NCBI GenBank assembly: GCA_900540365.1
Contig: UQFN01000001.1
Location: forward strand, 62,001 to 126,000
Direction of reading: 5' to 3'
DNA: 64,000 nucleotides
Source of the DNA: an uncultured Mollicutes bacterium
Lineage (GTDB): Bacteria; Bacillota_I; Bacilli_A; RFN20; CAG-826
Each line of letters begins with the position of its first letter. Position 1 is the first letter of the stretch. A program made the translations under genes and the position numbers. This document shows, piece after piece, positions 26,729 to 36,419 of the stretch. The notes below the pieces were generated by a model, which ran no database searches, was not told the origin of the DNA, and saw only the letters and a list, made by a program, of their open reading frames with translations.

Positions 26729-29177
26729 ATAGTTTTTTAAATAAAGTTTTGCGATTAAAAATTACAAAATTAATTCCAATTAAAATTAAACTTACTATCA
26801 AAACAACAATTAATAGTGTAACAAAATTTAAATCATGAATTACTCGTTGTAATTTTAATAAATTAAAATCGCTATATATTGACATTAAAAACATTAAAGC
26901 AATCATTACAGCTGCATAAACTAATACTAATAAACGATATTTATTAAATTTATAACAAGTTTGAATTAAAACAAACATAGAAGCAATAGAGATATAATAA
27001 ACACTAACTTCAATTAAATCGTTAAAATTATTACCATTTAAGTCTTTAGTAAAGAAAGAATATAAGAACATGAAAACAATTCCACAACCCATAATAATTC
27101 CACTAGGCAAAGCTTTTTTGAAAATATTCATTAAGAAATGACCTTTTAAGCGTTCGTTGTTTGGTTCTAAAGCTAAGAAGAAGGATGATGTGCCAATAGT
27201 AATTAATTCCCATACATAGAAATGATTTGTGGAAAACGGCCATAAAATTGGTCCAGCCATTGAATTTCTACTAAATAATCCAAATAATAAGAAGAATATA
27301 TTTAAACTAATACTAAATATAGTTTTAGTTAAAAATAACGAACAAGTTCTTTGTAAATTATTAATTACTCTTCTACCTTGTCCAACTATATCAGGTAGTG
27401 ATCCAAATTCATTATTTAATAAAACTAAATTAGCAATATCACGAGCTGCTCTACTTCCAGCAGTAACACTAATTGAAACATCACTTGCTTTCATTGCTAA
27501 AATATCGTTAACGCCATCACCAAACATTGCTGTAGTATGTTTTTTCTCACGTAAAGCTTTAACGATAAATTCTTTTTGCTCTGGAGTTACTCTTCCAAAA
27601 ACATTATACTCATCGACAAGTTCTCTAATTTCATCAAATGTTTTATTTTCTAAAGATATATATTTATTAGCATTTGGAATACCAACAACTCCAGCAATTT
27701 TACTAACAGTTACAGGATTATCTCCACTAATAACTTTAATATTGACATCATTTTCAACAAACCATTTTATTGTGTCTTTAGCGTTATCTCGAATATGATC
27801 TTGAATAACAATTACAGCAATCGGAATAATTTTTGTAGGTATCTTATCATTTATAATTGCTTTTTCACTAAATCCGACAAGTAAAGTTCTAAAACCTTGT
27901 TTGTTATAAGCGTCAATTTTATTTTTAACTTCATTATCTTCAATAATATTAAAAAATCCATAAGCGCCTAAAACAATTGTGCCAACTTCTTCTAATGTTG
28001 CTGCACTATATTTTAAAGAACTATCAAAAGGAATAACTTGTTTAGGTTTATAAACCCCTTTATTTCCAAAATAATCAACTAATGCTTGAGAGGTAAAATT
28101 AGTATCTTTAGTAGCATTAAGAAAACTACCCATCACTATATCAAATTTGTCTTCGTTAAATTTATTCTTTTTTAGAAATTCAATTTCATAAACTGACATT
28201 GTTCCATCAGTAATTGTTCCGGTTTTGTCGATGCATAGCGTATCAACTCTAGCAAGAGTTTCAACACTGTAAAGATCTCTAACAAGCACTTTTCTTTTCA
28301 TTAATGCTAAAGCACCAACTGTCAAGCTAGTTGAAGCTAATAAATACATCCCACTAGGAATCATTGAAACTAAACTACCAGCCATAATAGCAACATTTTC
28401 TACGAACGAATTCCAAGAAGAAAAAGCATCTTTAATATAACCATATTCAACTAGCATAAAAATGCCAACTACAATAACAATAATAGAAATTATCTTGAAT
28501 AAATAATTAAGTTGTTTATAAATTAATGATTTTTGTCTTTTGACTACTTTTGATTTAGCTTGAAGTTGTTGAATATAATTTTCACTACCAATTTTTTCAA
28601 CACGTATTCTAATATCACCATTAGTAACATAAGTTCCGCTATAAACAACATCTCCGACTATTTTTTTTACTGGTAAAGATTCTCCAGTTAATAAAGATTC
28701 ATTTAAAGAAGCTGTTCCAGTTAAGACTCTGCCATCACAAGGAATAATTTCATCATTTCCAATAATTAAAACATCATCAAGAACAATATCTTCGCTATCA
28801 ATAAATTTTATTCTGCCTTCACGAACAACCTTAACTTTACTTTTAGTAGTTAAAGAAAGTTTATCAACCATTCGTTTAGCACGGATATCTTGAAATAAAC
28901 CAATACTAATATTAGCAATTAAAATAACTAAAAATACACAACTATCCCATTTTCCAGCCGCAATTAAAATTACTCCGATAGCAATTAATAGAATATTAAA
29001 AAAAGTAACGAAGTTTTTAAGAAAAATATCTAAATAAGTTCGATTAACTTTAATTTGAGTATTATTAGATAACCCTTGTGACTTTCTTAAATTAACTTGA
29101 TAATTAGTTAGTCCTTTATCATATTTAGTTAATACTCGACGAACATTTTCTTTTTTTTGTTGAAACTTTTTTTTCAT
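26709..29177 (-). CDS. P-type cation-transporting ATPase
   Basis: 822 residues. The actuator motif TGESLPVKK is at about 165, the phosphorylation site CIDKTGTITDG near 316, and the hinge GDGVNDILAMKASDVSI near 545. Membrane helix 4 carries IPSGMYLLAS and there are about ten helices in all. The length, the start (LTNYQVNLRKSQGLSNNTQ) and the lack of heavy-metal domains fit the CtpE-like calcium transporters. Calcium is inferred, not shown. Its ATG overlaps the ABC gene's stop by 1 nt, and the TetR gene starts within its end. Confidence 0.9.
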   Translation of the reverse strand: MKKKFQQKKENVRRVLTKYDKGLTNYQVNLRKSQGLSNNTQIKVNRTYLDIFLKNFVTFFNILLIAIGVILIAAGKWDSCVFLVILIANISIGLFQDIRAKRMVDKLSLTTKSKVKVVREGRIKFIDSEDIVLDDVLIIGNDEIIPCDGRVLTGTASLNESLLTGESLPVKKIVGDVVYSGTYVTNGDIRIRVEKIGSENYIQQLQAKSKVVKRQKSLIYKQLNYLFKIISIIVIVVGIFMLVEYGYIKDAFSSWNSFVENVAIMAGSLVSMIPSGMYLLASTSLTVGALALMKRKVLVRDLYSVETLARVDTLCIDKTGTITDGTMSVYEIEFLKKNKFNEDKFDIVMGSFLNATKDTNFTSQALVDYFGNKGVYKPKQVIPFDSSLKYSAATLEEVGTIVLGAYGFFNIIEDNEVKNKIDAYNKQGFRTLLVGFSEKAIINDKIPTKIIPIAVIVIQDHIRDNAKDTIKWFVENDVNIKVISGDNPVTVSKIAGVVGIPNANKYISLENKTFDEIRELVDEYNVFGRVTPEQKEFIVKALREKKHTTAMFGDGVNDILAMKASDVSISVTAGSRAARDIANLVLLNNEFGSLPDIVGQGRRVINNLQRTCSLFLTKTIFSISLNIFFLLFGLFSRNSMAGPILWPFSTNHFYVWELITIGTSSFFLALEPNNERLKGHFLMNIFKKALPSGIIMGCGIVFMFLYSFFTKDLNGNNFNDLIEVSVYYISIASMFVLIQTCYKFNKYRLLVLVYAAVMIALMFLMSIYSDFNLLKLQRVIHDLNFVTLLIVVLIVSLILIGINFVIFNRKTLFKKLYEKHGN

Positions 29178-31969
29178 TACTCACTCCTTAAAGCAATGAC
29201 TGGATCTTTTTTAGCTGCAATTCTAGCAGGTAAAAGTCCGCTAAAGAAAGTTAATAAAATTGAAATTAATGTTAAAAGTATCGCATGAAGGATATTTAAA
29301 GAGGCAATATTTCCGATATTATATTCTCCATAAAGTGCATTTAAAATTTGATTAATAGGAAGCGTAATTATATAAGCAAGTAAACAACCAAAAATTCCAG
29401 CTAATCCACCAATAATACAAGATTCTGCCTCAAAAAGACGCCCAACATCTTTTTTTCTAGCTCCTAAAGCTCTTAAAATACCAATTTCTTTAGTTCGTTC
29501 AACAACCGAAACATAAGTGATGATTCCTGTCATTACACATGAAACAAGTAAAGAAATTGATGCAAAAATGATTAATACAATAGAAATAACTTCAATCATT
29601 TGACTTAATCCATCAGTTAAATCTCCAACTATATCTGTATAATAAATACGTTCATTACTATTTGAAGCATGATATGGATCATCAGGATCAAGTACATTAA
29701 CTTTATTATATTCATCAAGAGCATTTAATAATTTATCTTTGCTAGTTAAATCTTTTGGGAAAATAATAATTGATTGAATCGTACTATAACTATTTATGTA
29801 AGCAATTAATCCAAGTAAATCATTATAGGCATCATTATATTTAGTTGGTAAAATAAAATCTGTTTCAATTCCTAAAATGTAATTAAGGATATTAGATAAT
29901 CCATTCTTTTTTAATTCATCAGTAACTAAATCTACTCCTTTACTTTGAGCTAAAGTTAAATATTGCTCAACAGCTGTGGTAGAATCAGTTGCTTCAATTA
30001 CCTGACCTGAAGTATCATAAAAAGTAAAATATTTATCAAATAGTTCATTTAAGCCACTAATAGCAACGCTACTTTTTGAAAATAATTCAGTAAGTTCATT
30101 TAAAAAAGCAACTGAAGTTAAAGAATTTCCAAAAGAATCTTTTTTATTTAAAACATAATTTTCTTTAAAAATAGTTGAGATCTGCGAGGTTTTATTTGCG
30201 TTTACTATAGTTTCTTGAAGTGAAGGCAAATAACATAAACCTGTGGTCATTACTCCAATACTTGCTGTTTTCTTAATTCTTAAGACCCCAGTAATTTTTA
30301 ATTCAATTCCTTTTGAAGAATCATTAAATAAGGTATCATAATCATAATTGTCAAATGAATAAATATTACGAGTATGTAACATATTATCTATTACTGTTGT
30401 ACTCGTAGCGCTTTGATAAAAATCTTCATTAGTAAATACTTTAAATTTCTTTTCATAAAGATCTTCGAATTTAACTGGATTATCATTCATTTCACTAGTT
30501 GTGGTTATACTTGAATAAAAACCTAAAGCCTTTAAAATTGTTGGATTTAAGCGATTGTATTCATCGACAACCATTACTAATTCGTTTTCTTTAGTAGGAT
30601 AATATCCATCAATTATCTCATAAGTTTGAGTAATGTATTCCTCTTGGCCATATAAAACATGGAACAATGAAGTTGGTAAACCGGTAAAAGAACTTATTAA
30701 ATTATTAGTAACATTAATTGTTTGATTATTAACGATTCCCACTCCACTATTAGGAAACTCTGTCATTAAATTAAAGCTATAAGAATTGCTATAATTAATT
30801 AAATAATCATTCATTAACCCATCTTCATTTTTTAATTTATTAAGATATTGAATATATTTATCTTTAAAATTGTTATACACATAAGTAGCTGTTCCACTTG
30901 TACTTATGTAAGGATAAATTTCATTTGTATCAGGAAATTTTTCTGGTAAAGTTACTTCTTCATTTTTAACGTATTTAATAGTATAACTAGGAATATTTAT
31001 TGGCATTGTTGAAGCAGTTTCACTTTCAATGCGATTAACATAATTTGTAAAACCATTTGATAAAGCCAAAACTAAAGCGACTCCAGTTATTCCAAAACTA
31101 GCTGCAATACTGGTTAAAATTGTTCTTCCTTTTTTTGTTAATAAATTTCTTACAGAAATGTTTAAAGCAGTTAAGAAATTCATCGATGTTTTATTCTTTT
31201 TTTCCTTCTTTTTAGAAGCTTTTTTATTTTTTTCATCAATAATTTCTAATTTGATTTTCTTTTGTTGTTGTTCTTCTTTAGATGGTACATATTTTGATGG
31301 ATTTGAATCATGAATAATTTCACCATCTTTTAATTCGATAATTCGATTGGAATATTGTAAAGCTAACTCACGATTGTGAGTAACCATAATGACAAGTTTA
31401 CTTTTTGAAATTTCTTTTAAAATATCAAGAATTTGAACAGAAGTTACACTATCAAGAGCTCCTGTTGGTTCATCAGCTAAAATAATATCAGGATTATTAA
31501 CAAGAGCACGAGCGATCGCTACTCTTTGCATTTGTCCACCGCTAAGTTGATTTGGTTTCTTTTTATAAATTCCTTTTAACCCAACAACATCAAGAGCCCT
31601 TTTTGCAAGAGCAATTCTTTCTTTTCTATGAGCTCCTTCTAAAGTTAAAGCTAACTCAACATTACCTAAAATTGTTAAATGTGGAACTAAATTATAACTT
31701 TGAAAAACAAAACCAATTTTCTTATTACGATAGTTGTCCCAATCACGGTCATTATAAACTTTGGTGGAAACTCCATCGATTAATAAATCTCCATCACTAT
31801 ATTGATCAAGACCACCAATAATGTTCAAAAGAGTGGTTTTACCACAACCACTTGGACCTAAAATCGAACAAAACTCAGCGTTGTTAAAAAAAAGATTAAC
31901 TTTTTTTAATGCTGGAAATGGTTTTTTATCGACTAAATAATTCTTCGAAATGTCTTTTAATTCCAACAT
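29177..31969 (-). CDS. MacB-like ABC transporter, ATPase fused to FtsX-type permease
   Basis: 930 residues. Residues 1-230 are a LolD/MacB-like ATPase: GPSGCGKTTLLNIIGG, LSGGQMQRVAIARAL, IILADEPTGALDS and MVTHN. A Lys-rich linker follows, then one membrane helix (ILTSIAASFGITGVALVLAL), an extracytoplasmic domain of about 450 residues, and three C-terminal helices with the FtsX block ERTKEIGILRALGARKKDVGRLF. Such proteins extrude peptides or lipids, or sense envelope stress. In Bacilli the ATPase and permease are usually separate, so the fusion is noteworthy. It is first in the operon with the P-type ATPase and the TetR regulator. Confidence 0.9.
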   Translation of the reverse strand: MLELKDISKNYLVDKKPFPALKKVNLFFNNAEFCSILGPSGCGKTTLLNIIGGLDQYSDGDLLIDGVSTKVYNDRDWDNYRNKKIGFVFQSYNLVPHLTILGNVELALTLEGAHRKERIALAKRALDVVGLKGIYKKKPNQLSGGQMQRVAIARALVNNPDIILADEPTGALDSVTSVQILDILKEISKSKLVIMVTHNRELALQYSNRIIELKDGEIIHDSNPSKYVPSKEEQQQKKIKLEIIDEKNKKASKKKEKKNKTSMNFLTALNISVRNLLTKKGRTILTSIAASFGITGVALVLALSNGFTNYVNRIESETASTMPINIPSYTIKYVKNEEVTLPEKFPDTNEIYPYISTSGTATYVYNNFKDKYIQYLNKLKNEDGLMNDYLINYSNSYSFNLMTEFPNSGVGIVNNQTINVTNNLISSFTGLPTSLFHVLYGQEEYITQTYEIIDGYYPTKENELVMVVDEYNRLNPTILKALGFYSSITTTSEMNDNPVKFEDLYEKKFKVFTNEDFYQSATSTTVIDNMLHTRNIYSFDNYDYDTLFNDSSKGIELKITGVLRIKKTASIGVMTTGLCYLPSLQETIVNANKTSQISTIFKENYVLNKKDSFGNSLTSVAFLNELTELFSKSSVAISGLNELFDKYFTFYDTSGQVIEATDSTTAVEQYLTLAQSKGVDLVTDELKKNGLSNILNYILGIETDFILPTKYNDAYNDLLGLIAYINSYSTIQSIIIFPKDLTSKDKLLNALDEYNKVNVLDPDDPYHASNSNERIYYTDIVGDLTDGLSQMIEVISIVLIIFASISLLVSCVMTGIITYVSVVERTKEIGILRALGARKKDVGRLFEAESCIIGGLAGIFGCLLAYIITLPINQILNALYGEYNIGNIASLNILHAILLTLISILLTFFSGLLPARIAAKKDPVIALRSE

Positions 31970-32032
31970 ATTTTTACCTTATAAAAAAAGTATACAAAAT
32001 ATTCAAAAAAATAGTATAAAAATTATAAATTT

Positions 32033-32479
32033 TTATCTTATTTTTTTAAAACTTTCATCCATGACTTTTTTTATCTCGTCATGGAGGATGCCAGACTTAA
32101 AACTTATTTTATTTTCAAACATGAAATCTTTGAAATAACTTAAAGTAATTTCAGAGTCTAAATTTCTTAAGACTCCAACATAAATTTCATCGATTCTAGC
32201 TTGAAAAATTGCACTTGTGCACATTAAGCAAGGTTCTAAAGTTACATAAATTTTACATCCATCTAAACGCCGATTATTTATTTTTTTTGAAGCTTCTTTA
32301 ATCGCTAAAATTTCAGCATGAGCCGTTACATCTTTTAAGGTCTCTTTTTGGTTATGAGCACAAGCTAAAATCTCTCCTGTTTTTGAAACAATTACTGCTC
32401 CAACTGGGATCTCATTTTCTTTAGAAGCTTTTAAGGCTTCTAAACAAGCTAAATGCATGTAATATTCGTGACTTTCCAT
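32033..32479 (-). CDS. tadA: tRNA-specific adenosine deaminase
   Basis: 148 residues from the ATG at 32479 (MESHEYYMHLACLEAL). A longer frame reaches 32509, but those codons lie inside the SRP RNA gene and are rejected. Zinc/catalytic motifs are TAHAEILAI (His and catalytic Glu) and PCLMCTSAI (two Cys). The enzyme converts A34 to inosine in tRNA-Arg(ACG). The gene directly follows the SRP RNA gene on the same strand, the same neighbourhood (tadA next to the SRP RNA) seen in Bacillus. Confidence 0.94.
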   Translation of the reverse strand: MESHEYYMHLACLEALKASKENEIPVGAVIVSKTGEILACAHNQKETLKDVTAHAEILAIKEASKKINNRRLDGCKIYVTLEPCLMCTSAIFQARIDEIYVGVLRNLDSEITLSYFKDFMFENKISFKSGILHDEIKKVMDESFKKIR

Positions 32480-32491
32480 AAATAAATAAAG

Positions 32492-32570
32492 ACCACCGCA
32501 CGATAACAATTTAACTTAAGGCTGCTATGTTCCCATCCTGACCTGGTTCATTAACGTTAACTGCGATGGC
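32492..32570 (-). ncRNA. ffs: Signal recognition particle RNA (4.5S-like)
   Basis: On the minus strand the domain IV core is clear: CCAGGTCAGGATGGGAAC then ATAGCAGCC, with the symmetric-loop and GGAA-loop elements that bind Ffh. The ends pair: GCCATCGCA at the 5' side with TGCGGTGGT at the 3' side, giving a hairpin of about 79 nt without an Alu domain. That is far shorter than the ~270-nt Bacillus form and like Mollicutes or E. coli. A -10 box TATAAT lies 7 nt upstream and T-rich sequence follows. Confidence 0.93.
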
Positions 32571-32576
32571 TTATAT

Positions 32577-32582
32577 ATTATA
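32577..32582 (-). promoter_or_regulatory. -10 box of the SRP RNA gene
   Basis: TATAAT on the minus strand, 6-7 nt before the predicted RNA 5' end and directly after the serS stop. No good -35 hexamer is seen; it would lie inside serS. Confidence 0.65.
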
Positions 32583-32584
32583 CA

Positions 32585-33865
32585 TTATTTTTTAATAGGT
32601 TTAATAACTTTTAATCCATTCATAAATGGTTGAAGTACTTCTGGAATTAAAACACTTCCATCTTCTTGTTGAAATTGTTCTAAGATTGCAGGGAAAACTC
32701 TACTAGTGGCAAGACCACTTCCATTTAAAGTATGTACAAAATGCATTTTTCCATCTTTATCTTTATATCTCATCATTCCTCGACGAGCTTGATAACTTCT
32801 AGCATTTGATACACTGCTTACTTCTTTATAAATACCAATTGAAGGTAAATAAACTTCAAGATCATAAGTTCTAGCCATAGAATGTGAACAATCTCCAGCT
32901 GCTAATTTAGAAATATGATAATGTAAACCTAAACCTTCAAGTAATCTTTTAGCTTTATTAACTAATTCTTCAAAAGCACGATCACTATCATCATCTTTAG
33001 TATATTCAACCATTTCGACTTTATTAAATTGATAACCTCTAATCATTCCTCTTTCTTCAGTACGATAGCTTCCAGCTTCTTTACGATAGCAAGGAGTATA
33101 TGCAAAATACTTTTTAGGTAATTCATTTTCACTTAAAATTTCATTTCGATGTAAGTTAACTAAGGCAGTTTCAGCAGTAGGTAACATAAATTTCATTGGA
33201 GTAACATCTTTTAAAGTAAAGACATCTTCTTCAAATTTTGGGAATTGACCAGCAGTAAATCCACTTTCATAATTTAATAAATGAGGTGGGAGAATAAATG
33301 TAAAACCATCTTTTAAATGTTCGTTTATAAAATAATTAATTAAAGCCCATTCAAGTTGAGCACCTAGTCCAGTATAAACCCAAGTGCCATGTCCACTAAT
33401 TTTAGCTCCACGATCATAATCAATTAATCCTAAAGATTCAGCAAGTTCAACATGATTTTTAATTTTAAAATTAAATTCAGGTTTTGTTTTAAATTCATAA
33501 ATTGGTTTATTATTTTCTTTTCCGCCAGGAAGCAAATCTTCATCAGGTAAGTTTGGTAAAGAAAATAAGATTTCATTAATTTTTTCTTCGATTACTTTTA
33601 ATTTTTCTTCGCTATCTTTATTTAATGCTCCAAGTTCTTTAACTTTCATAAAAATCTCTTGGACATTACCATTAGCTTTTTTTACTTCTGGAACACTTTT
33701 AGAAAGTTTATTTTGTAAAGCTTTATTAGATTCAACACTTACTAATAATTTCTTTTTTTCATGAATTAAATTAACTACTTCAGTTAAATCAACTTCATAA
33801 TTTTTTCTTTTTAAAAGTTCTTCAACGTGTTCTTTATTTTCTAAAATTAAATTAACATCAATCAT
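32585..33865 (-). CDS. serS: Seryl-tRNA synthetase
   Basis: 426 residues, standard length. The N-terminal 100 residues form the long antiparallel coiled-coil arm that grips tRNA-Ser (LIHEKKKLLVSVESNKALQNK). Class II motifs follow: motif 2 in YFAYTPCYRKEAGSYR with TEERGMIRGYQFNKVEMVEY, and motif 3 in TLNGSGLATSRVFPAILE. It lies 14 nt after gyrA, so it is probably in the gyrB-gyrA transcript. The start has TAGGAG just upstream. No T-box leader is present. Confidence 0.96.
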   Translation of the reverse strand: MIDVNLILENKEHVEELLKRKNYEVDLTEVVNLIHEKKKLLVSVESNKALQNKLSKSVPEVKKANGNVQEIFMKVKELGALNKDSEEKLKVIEEKINEILFSLPNLPDEDLLPGGKENNKPIYEFKTKPEFNFKIKNHVELAESLGLIDYDRGAKISGHGTWVYTGLGAQLEWALINYFINEHLKDGFTFILPPHLLNYESGFTAGQFPKFEEDVFTLKDVTPMKFMLPTAETALVNLHRNEILSENELPKKYFAYTPCYRKEAGSYRTEERGMIRGYQFNKVEMVEYTKDDDSDRAFEELVNKAKRLLEGLGLHYHISKLAAGDCSHSMARTYDLEVYLPSIGIYKEVSSVSNARSYQARRGMMRYKDKDGKMHFVHTLNGSGLATSRVFPAILEQFQQEDGSVLIPEVLQPFMNGLKVIKPIKK

Positions 33866-33879
33866 AAAATTCTCCTAAT

Positions 33880-36408
33880 TTAATCGAGTTCTGCAGGGTT
33901 TTCTTCTAAATTTGAGGTTTTTTCTTCTTCTAAACAATCTTCTTTTGGAAGAATCGTGAAGGAAGAAACAACTTCGTTTTCCTTTAAATTAATAATTTTT
34001 ACGCCTTGAGAATTTCTTCCACAAAGTCTAACTTGTTCAAGTGAAGTACGAATTACAGTGCCATTATTTGTAATAACAATAATATCTTCATCACCTTTAA
34101 CAATTTTCATATTAACTAAATCACCAGTCTTTGGAGTAACTTTAATAGTAATAACTCCACCAGCTCCACGATTAGTTAAACGATAATCTTCAATATTAGA
34201 TAATTTACCAAGTCCATGTTCACTTAAAACAAAGACTTTATCACCAATTGCATTTGTAGAAAGGGCGATTAATTCGCTTCCTCGTAAATTCATTCCTTTA
34301 ACTCCGCTAGCACTTCTACCCATTGAACGAACACCATCTTCTTTAAATAAGCAAAGCATTCCTTTTTTACTAGCAAGAGCAATTAAGTTATCTCCGTTTG
34401 TAACTCTTACATCAAGTAAGACATCGCCTTCTTTAAAAGTAATAGCTTTTTTACCATTACAATTAATACGGATAAATTCTTTTAAAGGACATCTTTTAAC
34501 AATTCCATTTTTAGTTGCAAAGAATAAGTATTTATTTTCATATTCATCAACACTAATTAACGAAACAACTTTTTCATCTTTTTCAAGATTAAGTAAGTTT
34601 AAAACTGGAATTCCTTTACCAGTTCTTCCACTAGCATTAATTTCATGAGCTCTTTTTCTAAAAACTTTTCCAGAATCAGTAAAGAAAAGAATATCAGTAT
34701 GAGTTTTACAATGTACCATGATATTAACTTCATCATCTTGATATACAGCCATACCTTTTACACCACTTCCACCTCTATTTTGAGTTCTAAATTCAGATGA
34801 ATTCATACGTTTAATATAGCCATTATTTGTTAAAGTAATAACAATATCTTCAACTGGAATTAAGTCTTCATCTTCAACTGATAAAGCTTCAGTAGAAATT
34901 TCAGTTTTTCTAGCATCTCCAAATTTAGCTTTTACTTCTTCTAATTCATTTACAACAACTTCTAAAACATGTTCTTCGCTTGAAAGAATATAGTTATATT
35001 TTTCAATATTAGCAAGTAATTGAGCTTTTTCATTAATTAATTTTTCTGCTTCAATTCCTGTTAATCTTGATAAAGGCATTGAGGTAACAGCTTTAGCTTG
35101 ATCTTCATCAAAATTATATCTTTCCATTAATTTAGTAGCAAATTCACTAGGATTTGATGAAGATTTAGCAATATTAACAATTTCATCAACGTTTTCCTGA
35201 ACAACAAGTAAAGCATCAACAATATGCATTCTTGCTTCATCTTTTCTTTTTAAGAAATTAGTTCTTTTAACAATAATATTTTTTTGATGTTCCAAATATT
35301 TCTCTAATAGTTCTTTTAAAGATAAAATTTTTGGAGATCCATCAACAATACATAAATTAATTACTCCATAAGAAACTTCTAATTGAGTATTTTTATAAAT
35401 TTGATTAAGAATAACTTGTGGAACAACATCTTTACGACATTCAATTTCAATATGAACATCTTTTTTACTAAAATCTTTAATTGAAGTAATACCTTCAATT
35501 TCTTTATTTTTAACTAAATCACCAATTTTTTGAACTAAAGTAGCTTTATTAACTTGATAAGGAATTTCAGTAATAATAATTTTTCCTTTACCATTACTAC
35601 TTTCTTCGATACGACATTTTCCTCTTAATTTGAAAGTACCTTTTCCAGTTGTATAAGCATCTCTAACTCCACCAAGTCCATAAATAATTCCTCCAGTAGG
35701 GAAATCAGGACCTTTAACAATTTTTAAAAGTTCATCAATAGTTATATCTTTATTTTTAGCTAAAGCAACGATTCCTTCGATAATTTCTTTTAAATTATGT
35801 GGAGGCATTTTGGTTGCCATACCAACAGCAATTCCATCACTTCCATTAATTAATAAGTTAGGAATTTTTGAAGGAAGAACAGCAGGTTCTTCTAAAGTTC
35901 CATCATAGTTAGGTACAAAATTAACTGTTTCACAATCAATATCTTTAACCATTTCAAGAGCAATTTTAGACATTCTACATTCGGTATAACGCATGGCTGC
36001 AGCTTCATCTCCATCCATACTTCCAAAGTTTCCATGTCCTTCAGCTAAGGTATAACGCATTGAAAATTTTTGTGCTAAACGAACAATTGTATTATAAATT
36101 GCTGCGTCGCCATGAGGGTGATATTTACCCATAACATCACCAACAATTTTTGCTGATTTAACAAATGGTTTATCCGGAGTATATCCAGCTTCATACATTC
36201 CATAAATACATCTTCTATGAACAGGTTTTAAACCATCTCTAACATCAGGTAAGGCTCTAGCAACAATAACTGACATTGCATAGTCTAAGAAAGAATTTTT
36301 AACTTCTTTAACTATTTCAGTATCTCTTAAAGCTGGGACAATTCCTGCTTCTAAAGAGGTATCTTCATTTTCATTTACTACTTCATTAATTTTATTTTCG
36401 TTTTCCAT
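33880..36408 (-). CDS. gyrA: DNA gyrase subunit A
   Basis: 842 residues from the ATG at 36408 (MENENKINEV), preceded by GGGGGT; an in-frame ATG at 36420 overlaps the gyrB stop. The winged-helix region has VKSAKIVGDVMGKYHPHGD, and the catalytic tyrosine is Y141 in AAAMRYTECR. The C-terminal six-bladed beta-pinwheel contains the GyrA box QNRGGSGVKG, so this is gyrase and not ParC. The quinolone-region residues equivalent to E. coli S83 and D87 are A102 and N106. An acidic C-terminal tail ends at LEENPAELD. With GyrB it introduces negative supercoils. Confidence 0.97.
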   Translation of the reverse strand: MENENKINEVVNENEDTSLEAGIVPALRDTEIVKEVKNSFLDYAMSVIVARALPDVRDGLKPVHRRCIYGMYEAGYTPDKPFVKSAKIVGDVMGKYHPHGDAAIYNTIVRLAQKFSMRYTLAEGHGNFGSMDGDEAAAMRYTECRMSKIALEMVKDIDCETVNFVPNYDGTLEEPAVLPSKIPNLLINGSDGIAVGMATKMPPHNLKEIIEGIVALAKNKDITIDELLKIVKGPDFPTGGIIYGLGGVRDAYTTGKGTFKLRGKCRIEESSNGKGKIIITEIPYQVNKATLVQKIGDLVKNKEIEGITSIKDFSKKDVHIEIECRKDVVPQVILNQIYKNTQLEVSYGVINLCIVDGSPKILSLKELLEKYLEHQKNIIVKRTNFLKRKDEARMHIVDALLVVQENVDEIVNIAKSSSNPSEFATKLMERYNFDEDQAKAVTSMPLSRLTGIEAEKLINEKAQLLANIEKYNYILSSEEHVLEVVVNELEEVKAKFGDARKTEISTEALSVEDEDLIPVEDIVITLTNNGYIKRMNSSEFRTQNRGGSGVKGMAVYQDDEVNIMVHCKTHTDILFFTDSGKVFRKRAHEINASGRTGKGIPVLNLLNLEKDEKVVSLISVDEYENKYLFFATKNGIVKRCPLKEFIRINCNGKKAITFKEGDVLLDVRVTNGDNLIALASKKGMLCLFKEDGVRSMGRSASGVKGMNLRGSELIALSTNAIGDKVFVLSEHGLGKLSNIEDYRLTNRGAGGVITIKVTPKTGDLVNMKIVKGDEDIIVITNNGTVIRTSLEQVRLCGRNSQGVKIINLKENEVVSSFTILPKEDCLEEEKTSNLEENPAELD

Positions 36409-36419
36409 AAATACCCCCA

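Noticed and set aside
32480..32509. N-terminal extension of tadA
   Set aside because: The codons lie in the SRP RNA gene and do not resemble TadA.
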